From the NCBI GenBank assembly GCA_002224055.1, contig AZLU01000301.1:1-35781 (forward strand): DNA of 35,781 nucleotides, read 5' to 3'. A model generated the notes under the pieces. The model was not told the DNA's origin and did no database searches. It saw nothing but the letters and a program-made list of their open reading frames with translations. Of the stretch, positions 1-11,288 are shown piece by piece. The translations under genes were made by a program, and so were the position numbers. This DNA is from Pezizomycotina sp. ARF18. Its lineage: Eukaryota; Ascomycota. Numbering within the stretch: the stretch's first letter is position 1; each line of letters opens with the position of its first letter.

Positions 1-1339
1 CAATTTCGATACATACCAGGGTGATCACTTCTCCGGTGCGATAGTAACGGACAACCAGCGGTCGTCAAGGTGCTCAATTGCGATCTACCGCCAGCGAGGG
101 CGGTTAGCAGGTCGATCTCAGCCGTGATAGAACAGGTCGTCGTCTTGCGTTGGAAGCCGCTCGTGCGGTTTCTGCTCATGACGAAGATGACGTCGCCGGG
201 GATGATGTCGGACCCTGGTCTCCTTCGCGCTGAACGTGACCTTCTGGCCATCCTTCATACCTTTGTCGACGGGGACGTGGAGAACCTTGCGCTCGATAAC
301 CGTCTTCTTACCGTGCACTGCTTGCACCTGTCCTTGTCGCGGATGATCTCCTTCTCTCCGTTGCAGTCAGGGCAGACCGTCTGGAAACGTTGGATCATGG
401 GGCCCATCTGTGCATCATCGTCTTCATACCCATGCCGTTGCAGCCGGGCATCTTTAACGGCGCTTCCTTACCACCGATTCCGTTACACTTCGGGCAGATG
501 ACCGACTTTTGCAGCGCTAGCTTGAAACCTTGCCTTTAGAGGTCCTCCCAGTGCGACTTTGTGAACGTGACAATATCACGACTCTAATAAAAGCAGTAAA
601 AATCCTTGCGTTAGCCATCTTTGCCAAGCTAATAATTTTAATGAGTTCGACCGGTCCAAAATACATACCCGCTTCGGACCCTGCTGTTGCATGCTGTTGC
701 CGAACATGCCCCCATACCGCCCATTCCGCCGAAGAATTGCGAGAAAGGTCTTCGGCGCTCATTCGCCATGTCGCCACCCGCTCCGCTGAGACCTCCTCAC
801 CATACTGTCGTAGGATGCCTCGCTGTGCATCCGAGAGATTTCGTAGGCATGGAAATTTCTGAGGTGTAGAAATCTGAGGTTAGTCCCGAGTTCCTTTTTC
901 GCAAATTTTCTTCACAGAGTAATGCCGAAGGAAACCAACAGGGAAGTGGAACTGGCGAAGGACATTGTACCTTTGACTTTTCGCGGCGTCAGGTTGTTGC
1001 TGGTTCTTGTCGGGATGATATTTGAGGGCATTGACACTGTTGGTCGCTGATTTAGTCCCACATGGTCATTGAAAATTTTAAAAAAGCTATGAATCATCCG
1101 AAGACACAAAAAGGAAAGGCGAAAATACTCACCGATAAGCCTTTTTCAGCTCGGCATCAGTTGCGTGGGGGAAACCTATAATTTATCGAGCAAAACCACG
1201 CTAATCACTATTCGCGAAGTTGCGATAAGGCTCCGAGGGGCTGCCAGGAACCAAAAACATGCAAAAAAAAAGCAACACTCGGCGACAGGGTAAGTTCCCA
1301 CATACCCCAGAAGATCGTAGTATCGCGTTTCTTGACCAT
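1..1339 (-). CDS. mas5: Type I DnaJ/Hsp40 co-chaperone, Ydj1/Mas5 family (5' part; 3' end beyond window)
   Basis: Cytosolic Hsp40 that delivers clients to Hsp70 and stimulates its ATPase. The ATG at 1339 has A at -3 and opens a J-domain start (RYYDLLG). The J-domain continues as TDAELKKAYR (1133-1175) and ALKYHPDKNQQQPDAA with the catalytic HPD (about 975-1030). A G/M/F-rich linker (FGGMGGMGGMFGNSM, about 690-760) follows. The four zinc-binding repeats are visible as CPKCNGIG, CPGCNGMG, CPDCNGEG and CKQC-HGKK (about 290-510). Next come the client-binding stretch ERKVLHVPVDKGMKDGQKV and DIIPGDVIFV. Four introns fit: 1176-1305, about 1030-1132, 859-970 and 584-668; a fifth probably begins at the left edge (GTATGT). 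Several one-base deletions break the frame, e.g. between K and E-T near 1328 and inside the fourth zinc repeat near 315. The C-terminus, where Ydj1 has a farnesylation CaaX box, is outside the window. Family assignment is firm; the exact exon limits are less so. Confidence 0.9.
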
Positions 1340-2034
1340 TTTGAAGAAGATTAAAAGATGTTACTCTCTTTTCAAAAAGAAAAGTTGAGTATTGAGCGTT
1401 TGCTTGTTAGTTCGCCGACGTTCCTTTTCTGCTGCAGGTGCTGATAGGCTGAACCGGCGATATCCTTCGAGGAGGGGGGATTCGATCGGTATGAGAGAGA
1501 AAAAGAAAAAAAAGAGGGAGAAAGTGGTTTTAATGTGGATCCGGCTGCGAGAAATTATCCTTATCTCCACAGATCGGAGAGGTGCCAGAATACCGTGGAT
1601 GAACTATCTGTACCGAGAGAAGGTGCGAAGGGGAGAAGAAAAGATGGTTAGAAATTACGAAGAAGAAAAACAAGGACGGCTTACGAAGACTCTTGCTAAT
1701 AAAGGACGGAGGATAGGAGTAGTAATTTGATTTTTAATGTTTTTTTTTTTTTTTTTTTTTTTTTTATCTATTCTCTAGATTCAGAAAGGAAGAGAAGGGC
1801 AAGCGTTTTGTACTTTTATTTTTATCGGGGTGGGTTAAAGAGAAATAATAATAAGCAAAGCTCAGCAAAAAAAAAAAAAAATAAAAAAAAATCCAGTAGC
1901 AACAACAGCCTTCCGGAGTTCAGAAAAAATTTTGCCTTCTCAGGCTGTAGTTTTTTTTTTTTTTTTCACACACTTCTTTCAAGGGCAAATAGGAATACTC
2001 AGCGCCTAACAGGAAAATACCCAGTCTTGAAGGT

Positions 2035-2047
2035 TTCTGGAACGCTT
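2035..2047. promoter_or_regulatory. Possible heat-shock element upstream of the DnaJ gene
   Basis: TTCtgGAAcgcTTC: two perfectly spaced heat-shock pentamers and a third displaced by one base, about 700 bp upstream of the DnaJ start. Hsp40 genes of this class are commonly Hsf1 targets, so the location is reasonable. A motif this short arises by chance in AT-rich DNA. Confidence 0.25.
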
Positions 2048-4307
2048 CTACTTCTCAGCTCGTCTCGGCTTGTCCTCGGCTTTTTCTTTGAAGAAAAAGA
2101 GGAATAGCTGCAGCCAAGAGAGTTTGAAGATGTGCTCCAAGTTGGTATGAAGATAAAGAGAAAAAAAAAGGGAAACGAAAGTGAATGAGAGATTGCACAA
2201 AGAAACCTACTCACTCTTTTTGTGGAAGGAAGCTGCCAGATGCTCGTTTCACAGCAGCAGAGCAAACAGACAAACAAAGGAGCAGCTTGTTGTTCCTGTT
2301 CTATTTCTTCCTTTCGACGTTTCAAAGGCTCGAGAGAGGTATAGAATAAAAGATGGAGAGTGAAGACTGTTGGATTGTCGGAGGAAGGGAAGTGAAGGAG
2401 ATCGAGAGTTTGATGTAGAGGAGAGGAGAGGAAGAGAAGAGCAGCAGTAATAATGAGGAAAAAGTTACTTCAGTAGAGGTTTTTGTGAGGATGATAAAGT
2501 TGTTAAAAATCAAAGGACAACAACCAACGACGCTTTTGGATGGCTTTTTGTATGAAAGCTTAAAAAAAATTTTAAAATAAAAACCTTTCAAATAGAATCC
2601 TCAAAAGAAAAAAAATAATAAATTCAAAAGAAGAAAGAAAGGGCCTCGAAGTCTTTAATATAAATTTTATTTTTATTCTACTTTTTATCAGTTTCTTAGT
2701 ATTTCACACATTATTCTCCATTTCGCACGGCTGCGCACATTAGTATGGCAGAATTTTTTTTTTCACTTTTCAGTAAGTAGCACATTATTTTCCTCCTTTG
2801 TATTATCGCATTGCTTTTTTCCTTTTTTTTCTTTCTTTCTTTTTTTTTTTTTTCTCGATATTGCTATTTTTTCCTCTTTGCGCCGCAGTTAGTAGTGGGA
2901 ATTGGCGGCAGATCTGAAACTAGTGGTATTAATGAGGTATATTTAGCGGCAAAAGTATAGCGGAGATACTTTTCGGGTACTTCAGCTTGTGTCCCAAAGG
3001 AGAAGAAAAAAAAAGATTCTATGGATTTCTACGGCCATCATCGCTCCTCATGAAGAAGAAAGAAAAAGAGAAAAGAACAGGCAGGAAAGAGAAAAAAGGC
3101 TTCAGAGTTAATCAAACAACGAAAATTCTTAATCACAAGAAAGAAATCGCTCTGCATTTTTTCATTCGGACGACAGACAGCACTAGTTATTTTGGAGGCT
3201 TAAAGCGGAAGGAAATGATCAACAGAAAGAAAGGGAGGTTATAGGAAATTGGTATGGCAATAATACCTAGTATATGAAATGATACCTCTGATAACGACGG
3301 AAAAATGGAGTGACTTGGAGTAACCGAGCAACGGAGTCGGCGGTTTGACTAAACGACCAGAGCCCTGATGAGAAATGACCGCTTTTGTGCTCCCTGCTTA
3401 CTTTTATCTTACTAAAGGCAATGAATGATGCTTATGTAGGATGTGCTGTTAAAAAAGCAGAACACATGAACTCGCGCTCGGCAGATTTTAGATTTATTAC
3501 AATTAAGTAATATACATATATACATACTTAAGTATTGTTATCACTTATTTATTCCTTTTCTTTTTTTTTCTCGCTTTTTGTTTGGATACCGGATTCTGTC
3601 TCTTGCGGGAAGAAGAGGTAATCTTGCATACAGCCAAAGAACTCGTCTTCTGGCTGCCTTTTGCCTAAAACTGATGATCAGTGAGAAGATAAGATAAGAA
3701 GATTTGGGGGGGCCCGGGGGAAGCATGCAAAATAGAATATAAAATAATAATTTCACTACGATTTCTGTGACACGACAAATATTTGGGAAGCACTAATAAA
3801 CAAACAAATCCTCCTCGTTCTCTTCCAGCCTTATTCCTTCTAATCTCATCCATCTTTCTCATTCTTGTTTCCCACGGGTTATCTTTACAGTCATTTTTAT
3901 TCGCAAGATACTATATGCAAAGAGACGAAAAGAGAGCCCCTTACGCAGCTAGCGCAATAGTAACCAATGGTGAGTCAGGCAAGGCCGCTTCAGCTCTGCT
4001 TTCTCTCTTCATTCAGCCCGGCCAGATCCTCGCAACTGCAAAGCTTTTTGTTTTTTTGCCAGCACGACAGACTCGTCCTGAACGAAGGGTAATAATCCTC
4101 CGATGATTCTTTTAAGAGTATGACTATTACTTAGGCACTAAGAGTTCTGTCTTTCTTTTTTCGCCTAAGCTTTTTTTTTTTTTTCCCTTCGCAATGACGA
4201 CGTTCTGCGAAGGAATGGTGTCGCTAGCTCGATAGAGGCAGATTTCACGTGGATCAAAGGGTGAGGAAGAACCCGTCTGTTCCTTGGCGCCTTGATTTAT
4301 TTATTTA

Positions 4308-4339
<32 letters not shown>

Positions 4340-4597
4340 GATGAAAGGCCGGAATTTCCGCTTCTGGCCCTGCCGAGAACCAAACGAAGCTATTTCCCCA
4401 CAAAATCGTTTAAACTCTACAACGACGACATGTAATATCTTATCGATATAAAACCATCACGAGGACCTATTTTTTGAACGTCTGAGATTCGCCCAATATC
4501 AAATACCAGGTCTGCCTTGAAAACGGAGAAGGATGTGATCACGGTCTCTTGACACGGGCAAGTCCTGTAAACAAGATTTGGAGGTCTTTGAGATCCT

Positions 4598-4611
4598 CTC
4601 CGATATCGGAG
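4598..4611. promoter_or_regulatory. 14-bp perfect palindrome, CCG-N4-CGG
   Basis: CTCCGATATCGGAG reads identically on both strands and lies 120 bp upstream of the TATA box of the methyltransferase gene. Paired CCG/CGG triplets with a fixed spacer are the usual target form of fungal Zn(II)2Cys6 regulators. The position suggests an operator-type site for this gene, but no factor is identified. Confidence 0.35.
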
Positions 4612-4730
4612 GACTGAAGTGGTGTAAGGCTAGCCTCTAGCGAGCGGTTCCTTCAACATCAACCACTGAACACTGCTACGACGGTTCGTATAGTGGTTTG
4701 ATATCACTGTCTGGAGAAGACGCTTTTGGC

Positions 4731-4738
4731 TATAAAAG
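4731..4738 (+). promoter_or_regulatory. TATA box of the methyltransferase gene
   Basis: TATAAAAG is a near-consensus TATA element 240 bp before the ATG, followed by a C/T-rich leader. A six-codon upstream frame (ATG at 4800, stop at 4818) would lie in the leader if transcription starts 30-60 bp downstream of the TATA box. Confidence 0.5.
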
Positions 4739-4970
4739 GGCCGTCGATTTCATTCTTTTTCTTACTTGAAGGAATAAAGCTTCAGTCGACTTCATTCACA
4801 TGCCTCGAGCTAGACATTGATATATTAGCCCGTCCCATATATCAAATTCCATTCCCGCCAATATAATTCTCTTCATACCATTCTAGTACCTCCCTCCTCA
4901 CCTCTTTCCCTCAATCTCCTCAAACACTCCCAACCTATCATCCCACTACACCCACCAAACGATCTCAACA

Positions 4971-5764
4971 ATGTCCTCCAAAGACGCCCACGACCCCGTC
5001 TACGCCGCCTCAACCTACTCCAAGCACGCAAACTTCGTTCCCCTCCTAACATCAAAAATCAACCTCCTCGCCCACAACCGCACGAACGCATAGCCGACAT
5101 CGGCGCGGGAAACCTCACGCTATCTCCACACTGTCTACGCAATGCTCCTACCCCTCGCACTCGACGCTTCGGAGATATGATATCTTCCGGCCTCGCGACG
5201 TATACTAAAGAAAAGTATCCGAATTTAGAGGGTATGGCGGTTGATTGTCGTCATACCGAAGAATATCAACGGGGTGAATTTGATAAAGTGTTTAGCAACG
5301 CTGCGTTGCATTGGATTTTACGGGATCCAGCACTAGGAAGAAAACGATAAGAGCGTGTTACGACATGTTGAAACCTTCGGGTAGATTTGTAGCGGAAATG
5401 GGTGGTATGGGTAACATCGCCGAAATACACGCCGCTTAACGTCCTGCCTTATTTCGAGGGGAATATCCGCGGAAAAGATACGCGATACGTGTCCGTGGTA
5501 TTTCCCGGATGAAGTCGCGATGAAGGGTTACTGGAGGGGGTTTTACGGTGGAGATGGTGGAGAGGGAGTATAGGCCTACGGAGCTTAGTGAGGATGGTGG
5601 GGTGAAGGAGTGGGTTAAGATGTTCTGCGAGAGGTTTTGGAGCTGGTGGAGGATAAGGAGGGGTTGTGGGGATGTGGAGGAGGTTTTGGGGGGATATCGA
5701 GGAGGGAAGGGATGGGAGGTGGATTGCGGGGTATGTTAGGTTGAGGTTCGTTGCGAGGAAGTAA
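4971..5764 (+). CDS. SAM-dependent methyltransferase, trans-aconitate 2-methyltransferase-like
   Basis: Class I methyltransferase expected to move a methyl group from S-adenosylmethionine to a small acid or another small molecule. The true substrate cannot be read from sequence. The ATG at 4971 sits in a good context (CAACAATGTC) and opens DPVYAASTYSKHANFVPLL. The SAM-binding motif I region reads ERIADIGAGNLTLS. LDASEDMI is the post-I acidic strand, and EFDKVFSNAALHWILRDP is the signature of the Tam-like family. ACYDMLKPSGRFVAEMGGMGN and, after frame changes, PWYFPDEVAMKG and the C-terminal RWIAGYVRLRFVARK follow, ending at the TAA of 5762-5764. The size, about 260 residues, is normal for the family. 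No intron is needed. At least four one-base deletions break the frame (near 5090, 5140, 5330 and 5440-5500). It is convergent with the kinase gene, 300 bp away. Confidence 0.8.
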
Positions 5765-6064
5765 ATAGAAACTCGAGGGTGATGATAATAGACGAAATTT
5801 TCATTCTTTTGTGTAATGCTTGCATTCGAATCGGAGAAAAAAGTAGTGTAAAGCAGTACGTATATAGTATAATTACAAAAAGAAACCTAAGATATACGTT
5901 GAAGAACAAATAAAGCGATGACAAATGCATTGAAATGAAAGGTATAACGCAACGAGAAGGAATGCCTTTTTTTTTTGTTAGTAGAGCCGAGGATGTAAAC
6001 AAGGAACCAAACCGCCGTAAACAAAGAAGACAAGAAGGAAAAGGAAGATAAGTAGGTATGCAGT
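5765..6064. other. Convergent 3' spacer
   Basis: An AT-rich 300-bp spacer between the stop codons of the methyltransferase and the kinase. It must hold both 3' UTRs and polyadenylation signals. A/T-rich candidates such as AATAAA-like stretches occur near 5908 on the plus strand, but none stands out. Confidence 0.5.
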
Positions 6065-7342
6065 CTACGAGCTCAGCTCGGCCAGCGCCTCCGTGCACAT
6101 AACCTCCAGCTCCTTCACCGTCGGCCTCTCCTCGCTCTCAACTCCAAACACCTCCTTATAATCTCCTTCGTCTTCTCCCACGTCCCCTCCCCACCGCCCT
6201 CGCCCCGTCTGCCCCTGCGCCGGAAACTTCCAATCCCGAACTAATCGCCAGCGCCAGCGAACCGCACCCAACTCGTCGAAAGCTCAAACGGCGAATGATG
6301 ATAAGCCAATGCGTACAGCACACACCCCAAGCTCCACACGTCGACTGAAGTATCTATCGTCGAACCGGTCTTAACGTCGAAGAGTTCAGGCGCGCGGTAA
6401 GGAGGGTGGAGTGTTCGGCGCTTCGTCTTGGATTTGGACGGCTTGGGAGCGGTTCGTTACTTTTATGGGGAAGGGGCGATGGAGCCGAAGTCATTAGGAC
6501 GGGGGTTTCGCCGTCGTCGGAGATCATTACGTTGCCTAGAAAAACACATCCAACGGTGAAATTAGTAAAAAAGAGAATTTGTGTTTTGAAGTTGGTTCGT
6601 AGGGTGTGTCCTTACCCGCTTGATATCCCTATGCGCAAAAGGCCTCAACTCCCCCACCACCCCGCCACTAACACCATCCCTTCCCCTTCCATAAGCGCAA
6701 CGCCTTCCTCCTCTTCCTCCCCGCTGGCGGCGGCGCAGGCGTACTCCTAACGACACCCCTAACTCTATGATTATGCAACAACCCCAACCCTGACAAATCC
6801 CTTAAACAACCTCAATATTTGCCCCTCGGAAAACCACGTCTTATTAACCAAATTCGCATTGATAAGATCCTGCAGTTTCCCGACGGTAGTAAGGGAGGAG
6901 GATGTATACTGTCTTCGTATCGTCGCGCGCGGTAACGAGGTGGAGTCGATTAGGGGGATTAAGAGGGGTGAAGGGGGAATTGCTTGTAGGGTTTACTTCG
7001 CTGAGGGCGCGGGTTAGGGATTCCTGACCGAAGGGGCAGCGGATTTTTTCAGGGCGTAGAGGTGCCGGAGGTATCTTGGACGAGGTAGACGTAGGAGAAA
7101 CCGCCCTGTTTTGTAGATGGAAAATCGGAAAAAGACGGAGACAGGATTAGCGATTGAGGCTATGGAGATGCATTGAAGGGAGAGGCGCTTTTTGTAGTAT
7201 TGGGAGACAGATTGTAGTAGCTTACCTCTCCTAGTAGCCGTAGGATCTTGAAGGACCTGTGGTTGATGCTCAGCGCGGGGGTGGGGAAGCAGCACATGCA
7301 ATTCGTCAGCGAGTAGACGAAGTCCATCAGGTATTGCGCCAT
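6065..7342 (-). CDS. env7: Ser/Thr protein kinase, STK16/Env7 (NAK) family
   Basis: Membrane-associated kinase related to human STK16 and yeast Env7, which acts at the vacuole in fusion control. The start at 7342 (MAQYLMDF...) has A at -3; an in-frame ATG at 7326 is the alternative and matches many relatives. The N-terminal NCMCCFP cysteine cluster is the palmitoylation region of this family. RSFKILRLLGE leads to an intron (7106-7225), then GGFSYVYLVQD completes the glycine loop and YALKK carries the ATP-binding lysine. RCPFGQES is family-typical. Further on come VYILLPYY, DLINANLVNKTWFSEGQIL, HRDIK (6619-6633), an intron (6536-6615), GNVMISDDGETPVLM-FGS, YRAPELFDVKTGSTIDTSVD, VWSLGCVLYALAYHHSPFE and the C-terminal ERPTVKELEVMCTEALAELSS. 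The D of DFG and the P of KP appear lost only because one base is missing near 6492 and one near 6617. More frame breaks occur at 6280 and 6690-6780. Confidence 0.88.
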
Positions 7343-7894
7343 CTTTTGTTGTAGTTGAGGGATTTCCCGCTTATGCCGCAGATATATTGGGTATACTTAA
7401 AACGAAGAGGAACAACGAATTGAATTTTAAAACAGAACAGCAACAGCATGATAATATGATGAAGATGGTGAGAATGATGGTAAAGACGCTGGCTGAGAAG
7501 AGACACGGTGGGAAAATTGACAGATATAAGGGAGGTTCTTTTTTGGTGGGGGGGAGACGTTTGATGTGGGATGATAATCGCCCTTAAAAAAGGTGGACGC
7601 CTCAGCCCAAACCTGTCGCGCGTTATACGATAACCGAAAATTTAGCATGGCTTACATAATACTCCCGCAAAAAAAAAAATTTTTTTATAATTTTATTATT
7701 TTATTATTTCGAAGTTCGTAACCCTTGAACTCGGGCGGGTTTCACCAAAAAAAATCAGACACAGAAGCGGATTTCCAAAGCAAACATCATCGAAAAAGGC
7801 CCCCAAATAGCATCATCATCCTTCTCGATCCACTTGATAAACAAAATCACCAACGTTCACGACGAATTCCTTCCTGTATGCTGTGATGCTTTGC

Positions 7895-8233
7895 AGAAGT
7901 AGTAGAGGCTGAAAAGGATGGGGAGAAGCCTCATTCTCAGGTAAGATTCGGGGTGCAGCCAATCGTGGGGGCGTACACAAAAAAGAAAAAGTCGTGGTAG
8001 ATCAGAAAACCCTACCTTTTTTTTTTTAACCCCCGCAAGGTCCGAGCTCTCGGCACTACTGAGTTTGTGGAGAGAATTGAAGACGTCAAGGTCTCACGGA
8101 TTCAAGATAAAGATGGAATGAAGTAAGTGAGATTCAATTATTTGTCTTCCTCGTTTATAGAGCGTGGCGTGATAGATTTCAAGTTCAAGCGCTAATTGTT
8201 GAAGCGGTTTGGCTGGTGGTCGTTCGTCGTTAA
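7895..8233 (+). CDS. Possible spliced coding fragment, unknown protein
   Basis: Three short segments join in frame across good splice signals. The first ends VVEAEKDGEKPHSQ before GTAAGATTC (donor near 7940). The second is VRALGTTEFVERIEDVKVS followed by RIQDKDGMK, after an acceptor CCGCAAG near 8039 and before GTAAGTGAG near 8123. The third starts after TTTATAG near 8160 and reads AWRDRFQVQALIVEAVWL to a TAA near 8232. The amino-acid composition is protein-like and the fragment avoids low complexity. I do not recognise the family, find no start codon, and cannot exclude chance. It could be the remnant of a small gene broken by sequencing errors. Confidence 0.22.
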
Positions 8234-9529
8234 CGAAACCGTGGTAACGTAGCATGCACGGCGGCATCTATTTTTGGGGGCAATTTGGAAACGCGAGATC
8301 CGGTCTAAGCCCAGGCGGTCCGACAAAGCTGCCCAGCATCCACCACACCACTGCACAAGCAGAAAAAAAAAAAAAAAAAAAAAAAAAGTGAGAGAAAGAA
8401 GGCTGCAATTTGCAAAGAGCGTATATCCGATTCACGTGTATTATAAATTCCCTTGGCGCTAGCGAAACCACCAAAGCAACGAAGTTTGACCGCCAAAAAG
8501 GAGGTACTCTCGTACGCTTTGTACATAGTACAAAAGAAGGGAGGGAAAGGTATTTGGGATACGAGAAATTTTTTTTGGGGGGAAGAAGAAACACGCTTTT
8601 ATTTGGCGGTTGTGTACCCAAGTGGCGTAATCCGGATGCCACATTTCACTCTTTGTAGTTAATTTCCTTGCTGCAAATCTTAAGGGCTGAAATTTATTTT
8701 ATTTTATTTTTCTCAGGAAAAGTGGGGAATCTCTGCATTTTCGATGCATCCAAAGGTGTGGGACTTTATTGGAAAGATACCGAGAGACCGACACCGTTCC
8801 AGTACGGTCGGCTAAAGAGAAGAGAAAAGAAGAAAAAATCTTTATTATACGTGAAAATCGGTATTGGAAAGCTCTTCACGTCTTTAATCCCTTCGGGAAC
8901 TTGATACCTTCGGCTTCAACCTACGGCTCCAGCCGTCCTCGGGACATACGCGGAAAAACCAATTGCTTGACGATGAATTGTGCTGGCCGTTGCTTTCCTA
9001 TGCCTGACAACGTCGCAGGTGGTGGGGCCACGTAGTACCGGAACCGAAAGGTATCGCTTATTTCCACTCGAGAGGCAAAAAAGGGAGCAAGAAAAACTAA
9101 CTTACCGTGCTCTCTTCTCATTCATCAGGTGTCCTCAAGCAGACTGGAAAATTCAGTGCTCAAATTAAAAAGGCTCGATCTCGAAAATGGAGCGTAAATA
9201 TAAGAAGCTAAGGTAGGTATCATTACTCCTCAATTCTATCAAGTCGCCATACGTAAGTATAAGCAATGCAGAGAAGAATATGAAAGAAAAAAACAAAGGG
9301 TCCTTTCCACCTGAATAAAACAAAAAACGGAATAGTATAATATTGGGAGTACTTGACTGGATACTTTCATTATACCTACAGGAATAGGATAATGAAGCCG
9401 TTTGGCCAATGTCAGAGCATAAGACCCTAGGTTCGTGTGGATCAGCATAATTGCGTAGATAGAGGTTCGAAAAAGGGAGGGGAGAAAAGAAACAGGGAAA
9501 ATCGAAAAAGAAAACATTTGAGGTAGAAA

Positions 9530-9560
<31 letters not shown>
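9530..9560. repeat. TA microsatellite
   Basis: An alternating TA tract with one G interruption in an AT-rich spacer. Confidence 0.8.
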
Positions 9561-9676
9561 AAATAATTAAGAAAAATAATATCAATAATATTTTATTATT
9601 ATTTTTTCTTCGTCTTTATAGAAGAAAAGATATCGATGCTAACCTTATCTGGCAATATCAAACCCCCTTCTAGGAA

Positions 9677-9841
9677 ATGTCTTTCCCCTTTACGGCAGTA
9701 TCAGATAAGTCGGATTCCCAAACTTTAAAGAGGCCTTCTTGTACGTCGGTTGATGGAAGCACCAAACGAAAAAAAAAACCAAGATCCGGTAAGGAAGACC
9801 CAGTAGGAAATTTGGTCGAAAAGAAATTTAACATGAGCTGA
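9677..9841 (+). CDS. Small ORF (54 codons), doubtful
   Basis: A complete frame from ATG 9677 to TGA 9841, beginning MSFPFTAVSDKSDSQTLKRP, with a basic cluster TKRKKKPRSGK that resembles a nuclear localisation signal. The cluster depends on a run of ten A residues, so it could be an artefact. No homologue is recognised. The stretch stands alone in the long spacer upstream of the Snt2 gene. Confidence 0.12.
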   Translation: MSFPFTAVSDKSDSQTLKRPSCTSVDGSTKRKKKPRSGKEDPVGNLVEKKFNMS

Positions 9842-11256
9842 ATTTTTCTTTCTCCCCCCCCCTACTCCTTTTGAGACAATATATTATTAAGGGAAATTTA
9901 GTAGGAGATATAGAATAACAACAGTGTCACTCAGTGATAGGTTCCATACGATGAGAAGGTCCAGAAGCCCCAAGCCAGGTAATTCCTATTTGAATTTCAT
10001 AATCTATACTTAACTTGTGCAAATGTGCGCTGAGAAGTAAAGACGTTGTTGCTGCGATTTATCTATAGAATAGAAATGGGCATATGGCGAGACTTGGGAG
10101 CCGTGAGGCGAAGAGGGTCGACGTAAGGAACGGCATATGACAGCTTAGCGGGGATATTGACACAATTTTCTCACAACCACATTACTGGAATGCCCGTAAA
10201 ATCAAACAAGGAGTTAGTCAAAGGCTCAAGGAAGATATTTGGGAGATATTTTGAGGATACATCACGGAAGAATATACATATTTCTTGGAGGGAGAAGATA
10301 TCCTTCACTTCACCTGGGTTGTTATTGGGTCTCTCTGCACCGAGATGGTAAGCGAAGGCCAAACTATTCCCGTTTTATAATGAGAAACGACCATCAACGA
10401 GATCTAAACTGATACTCCGAACGGGAAAAAAAATTTTTTTTTTTTTTGATAGTGATATGAGATGAAATCTGATATGGTAAAAAAGGGAATAATAATAATA
10501 ATATTTATTTCGAGGGAGGGGATGACAACAGGACTGGACTCGAATGGACGGTGACAAGGCGGCACCGAGACCAGAAGAAGGGACAAGACCTTTAGAAGAG
10601 GAAAAAGAAACGTTTTATTGGACGTCCCGGTTGTTCTATGCGGTGCGATTAAGCGTAGGCACATATGAGCGATCTTCCCACGTCCTGCGCCTTTTGTGGG
10701 CCCTTTCTTTTTTCCCTCTATACTTCCACCCACTTCGTCGTTTTGCTTTTATAATTATTTTTTCTTTTTCTTATTCTTCTCTTTGATACATGATTATAAT
10801 TATAATGTTAGCCTTTTATTTTTCCCTACTGTCCGCACTCTTTTTTTTTTCTCCCCATAGTCGGTCTATGACCTGTCTGTCCCAAATCATTAATCATATA
10901 TCTCACACACACTGCCCACATTTTTCTTTCTTTTTTATTCCTCTATTTCTTTTTATCTATTTATTTATATTCCTTTATTTTTATCTCAACTTCCTTTCCT
11001 TCTTTTATTCTTTCTTCCAACAATATACCTGTATTCTTTCTTTTCATTATCGTCAGATATCCGTTTCTCCCTTTCTGACTTTGTATCGTGCTTATATACA
11101 GAGCCCTATTCCATTATACTCTTTTATCCTTTTTGTCTGCCATTGCGATTTTATACTTAACTGATACTTGTTATATATACACATATATATCTCGCAACGC
11201 CCTTTTGTGTTTTTTCTGCTCTTCGCAAAACCTAAACCTTCTTTTTCCCGTACGGA

Positions 11257-11288
<32 letters not shown>

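Larger units (their letters stand above)
1340..4730. other. Long divergent intergenic region
   Basis: It separates the minus-strand DnaJ gene from the plus-strand methyltransferase. It is AT-rich with many homopolymers (T26 at 1740-1765; T11 followed directly by A20 at 4308-4338; a T-rich tract around 2815-2855). Open frames here are low-complexity Lys/Phe/Ser-rich translations of A- or T-rich DNA. I see no conserved protein motif, tRNA or transposon in it. It should contain both promoters and the DnaJ 5' leader. Confidence 0.6.
7343..10680. other. Intergenic region upstream of the kinase, no recognised gene
   Basis: It contains the kinase promoter and then about 3 kb with no protein I recognise. 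Poly-A/T runs are frequent (A11T7 at 7669-7686, A25 at 8363-8387, A8T14 at 10426-10447), and there is a TA microsatellite at 9530-9560. Open frames of 60-120 residues overlap on both strands and contain homopolymer-derived Lys or Phe runs. A possible spliced fragment at 7890-8235 is listed separately. Confidence 0.5.

Noticed and set aside
70-501. Plus-strand frame of 143 codons at the left edge
   Set aside because: It is antisense to the DnaJ zinc-finger and client-binding region, whose motifs are clear on the minus strand.
1727-2107. 126-codon frame rich in Phe, Lys and Ser
   Set aside because: It is made of T- and A-homopolymer translation (poly-Phe, poly-Lys) with no protein-like core.
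8268-8642. Overlapping frames on both strands around 8.3-8.66 kb
   Set aside because: They depend on an A25 run and overlap each other on both strands in several frames; no conserved motif.
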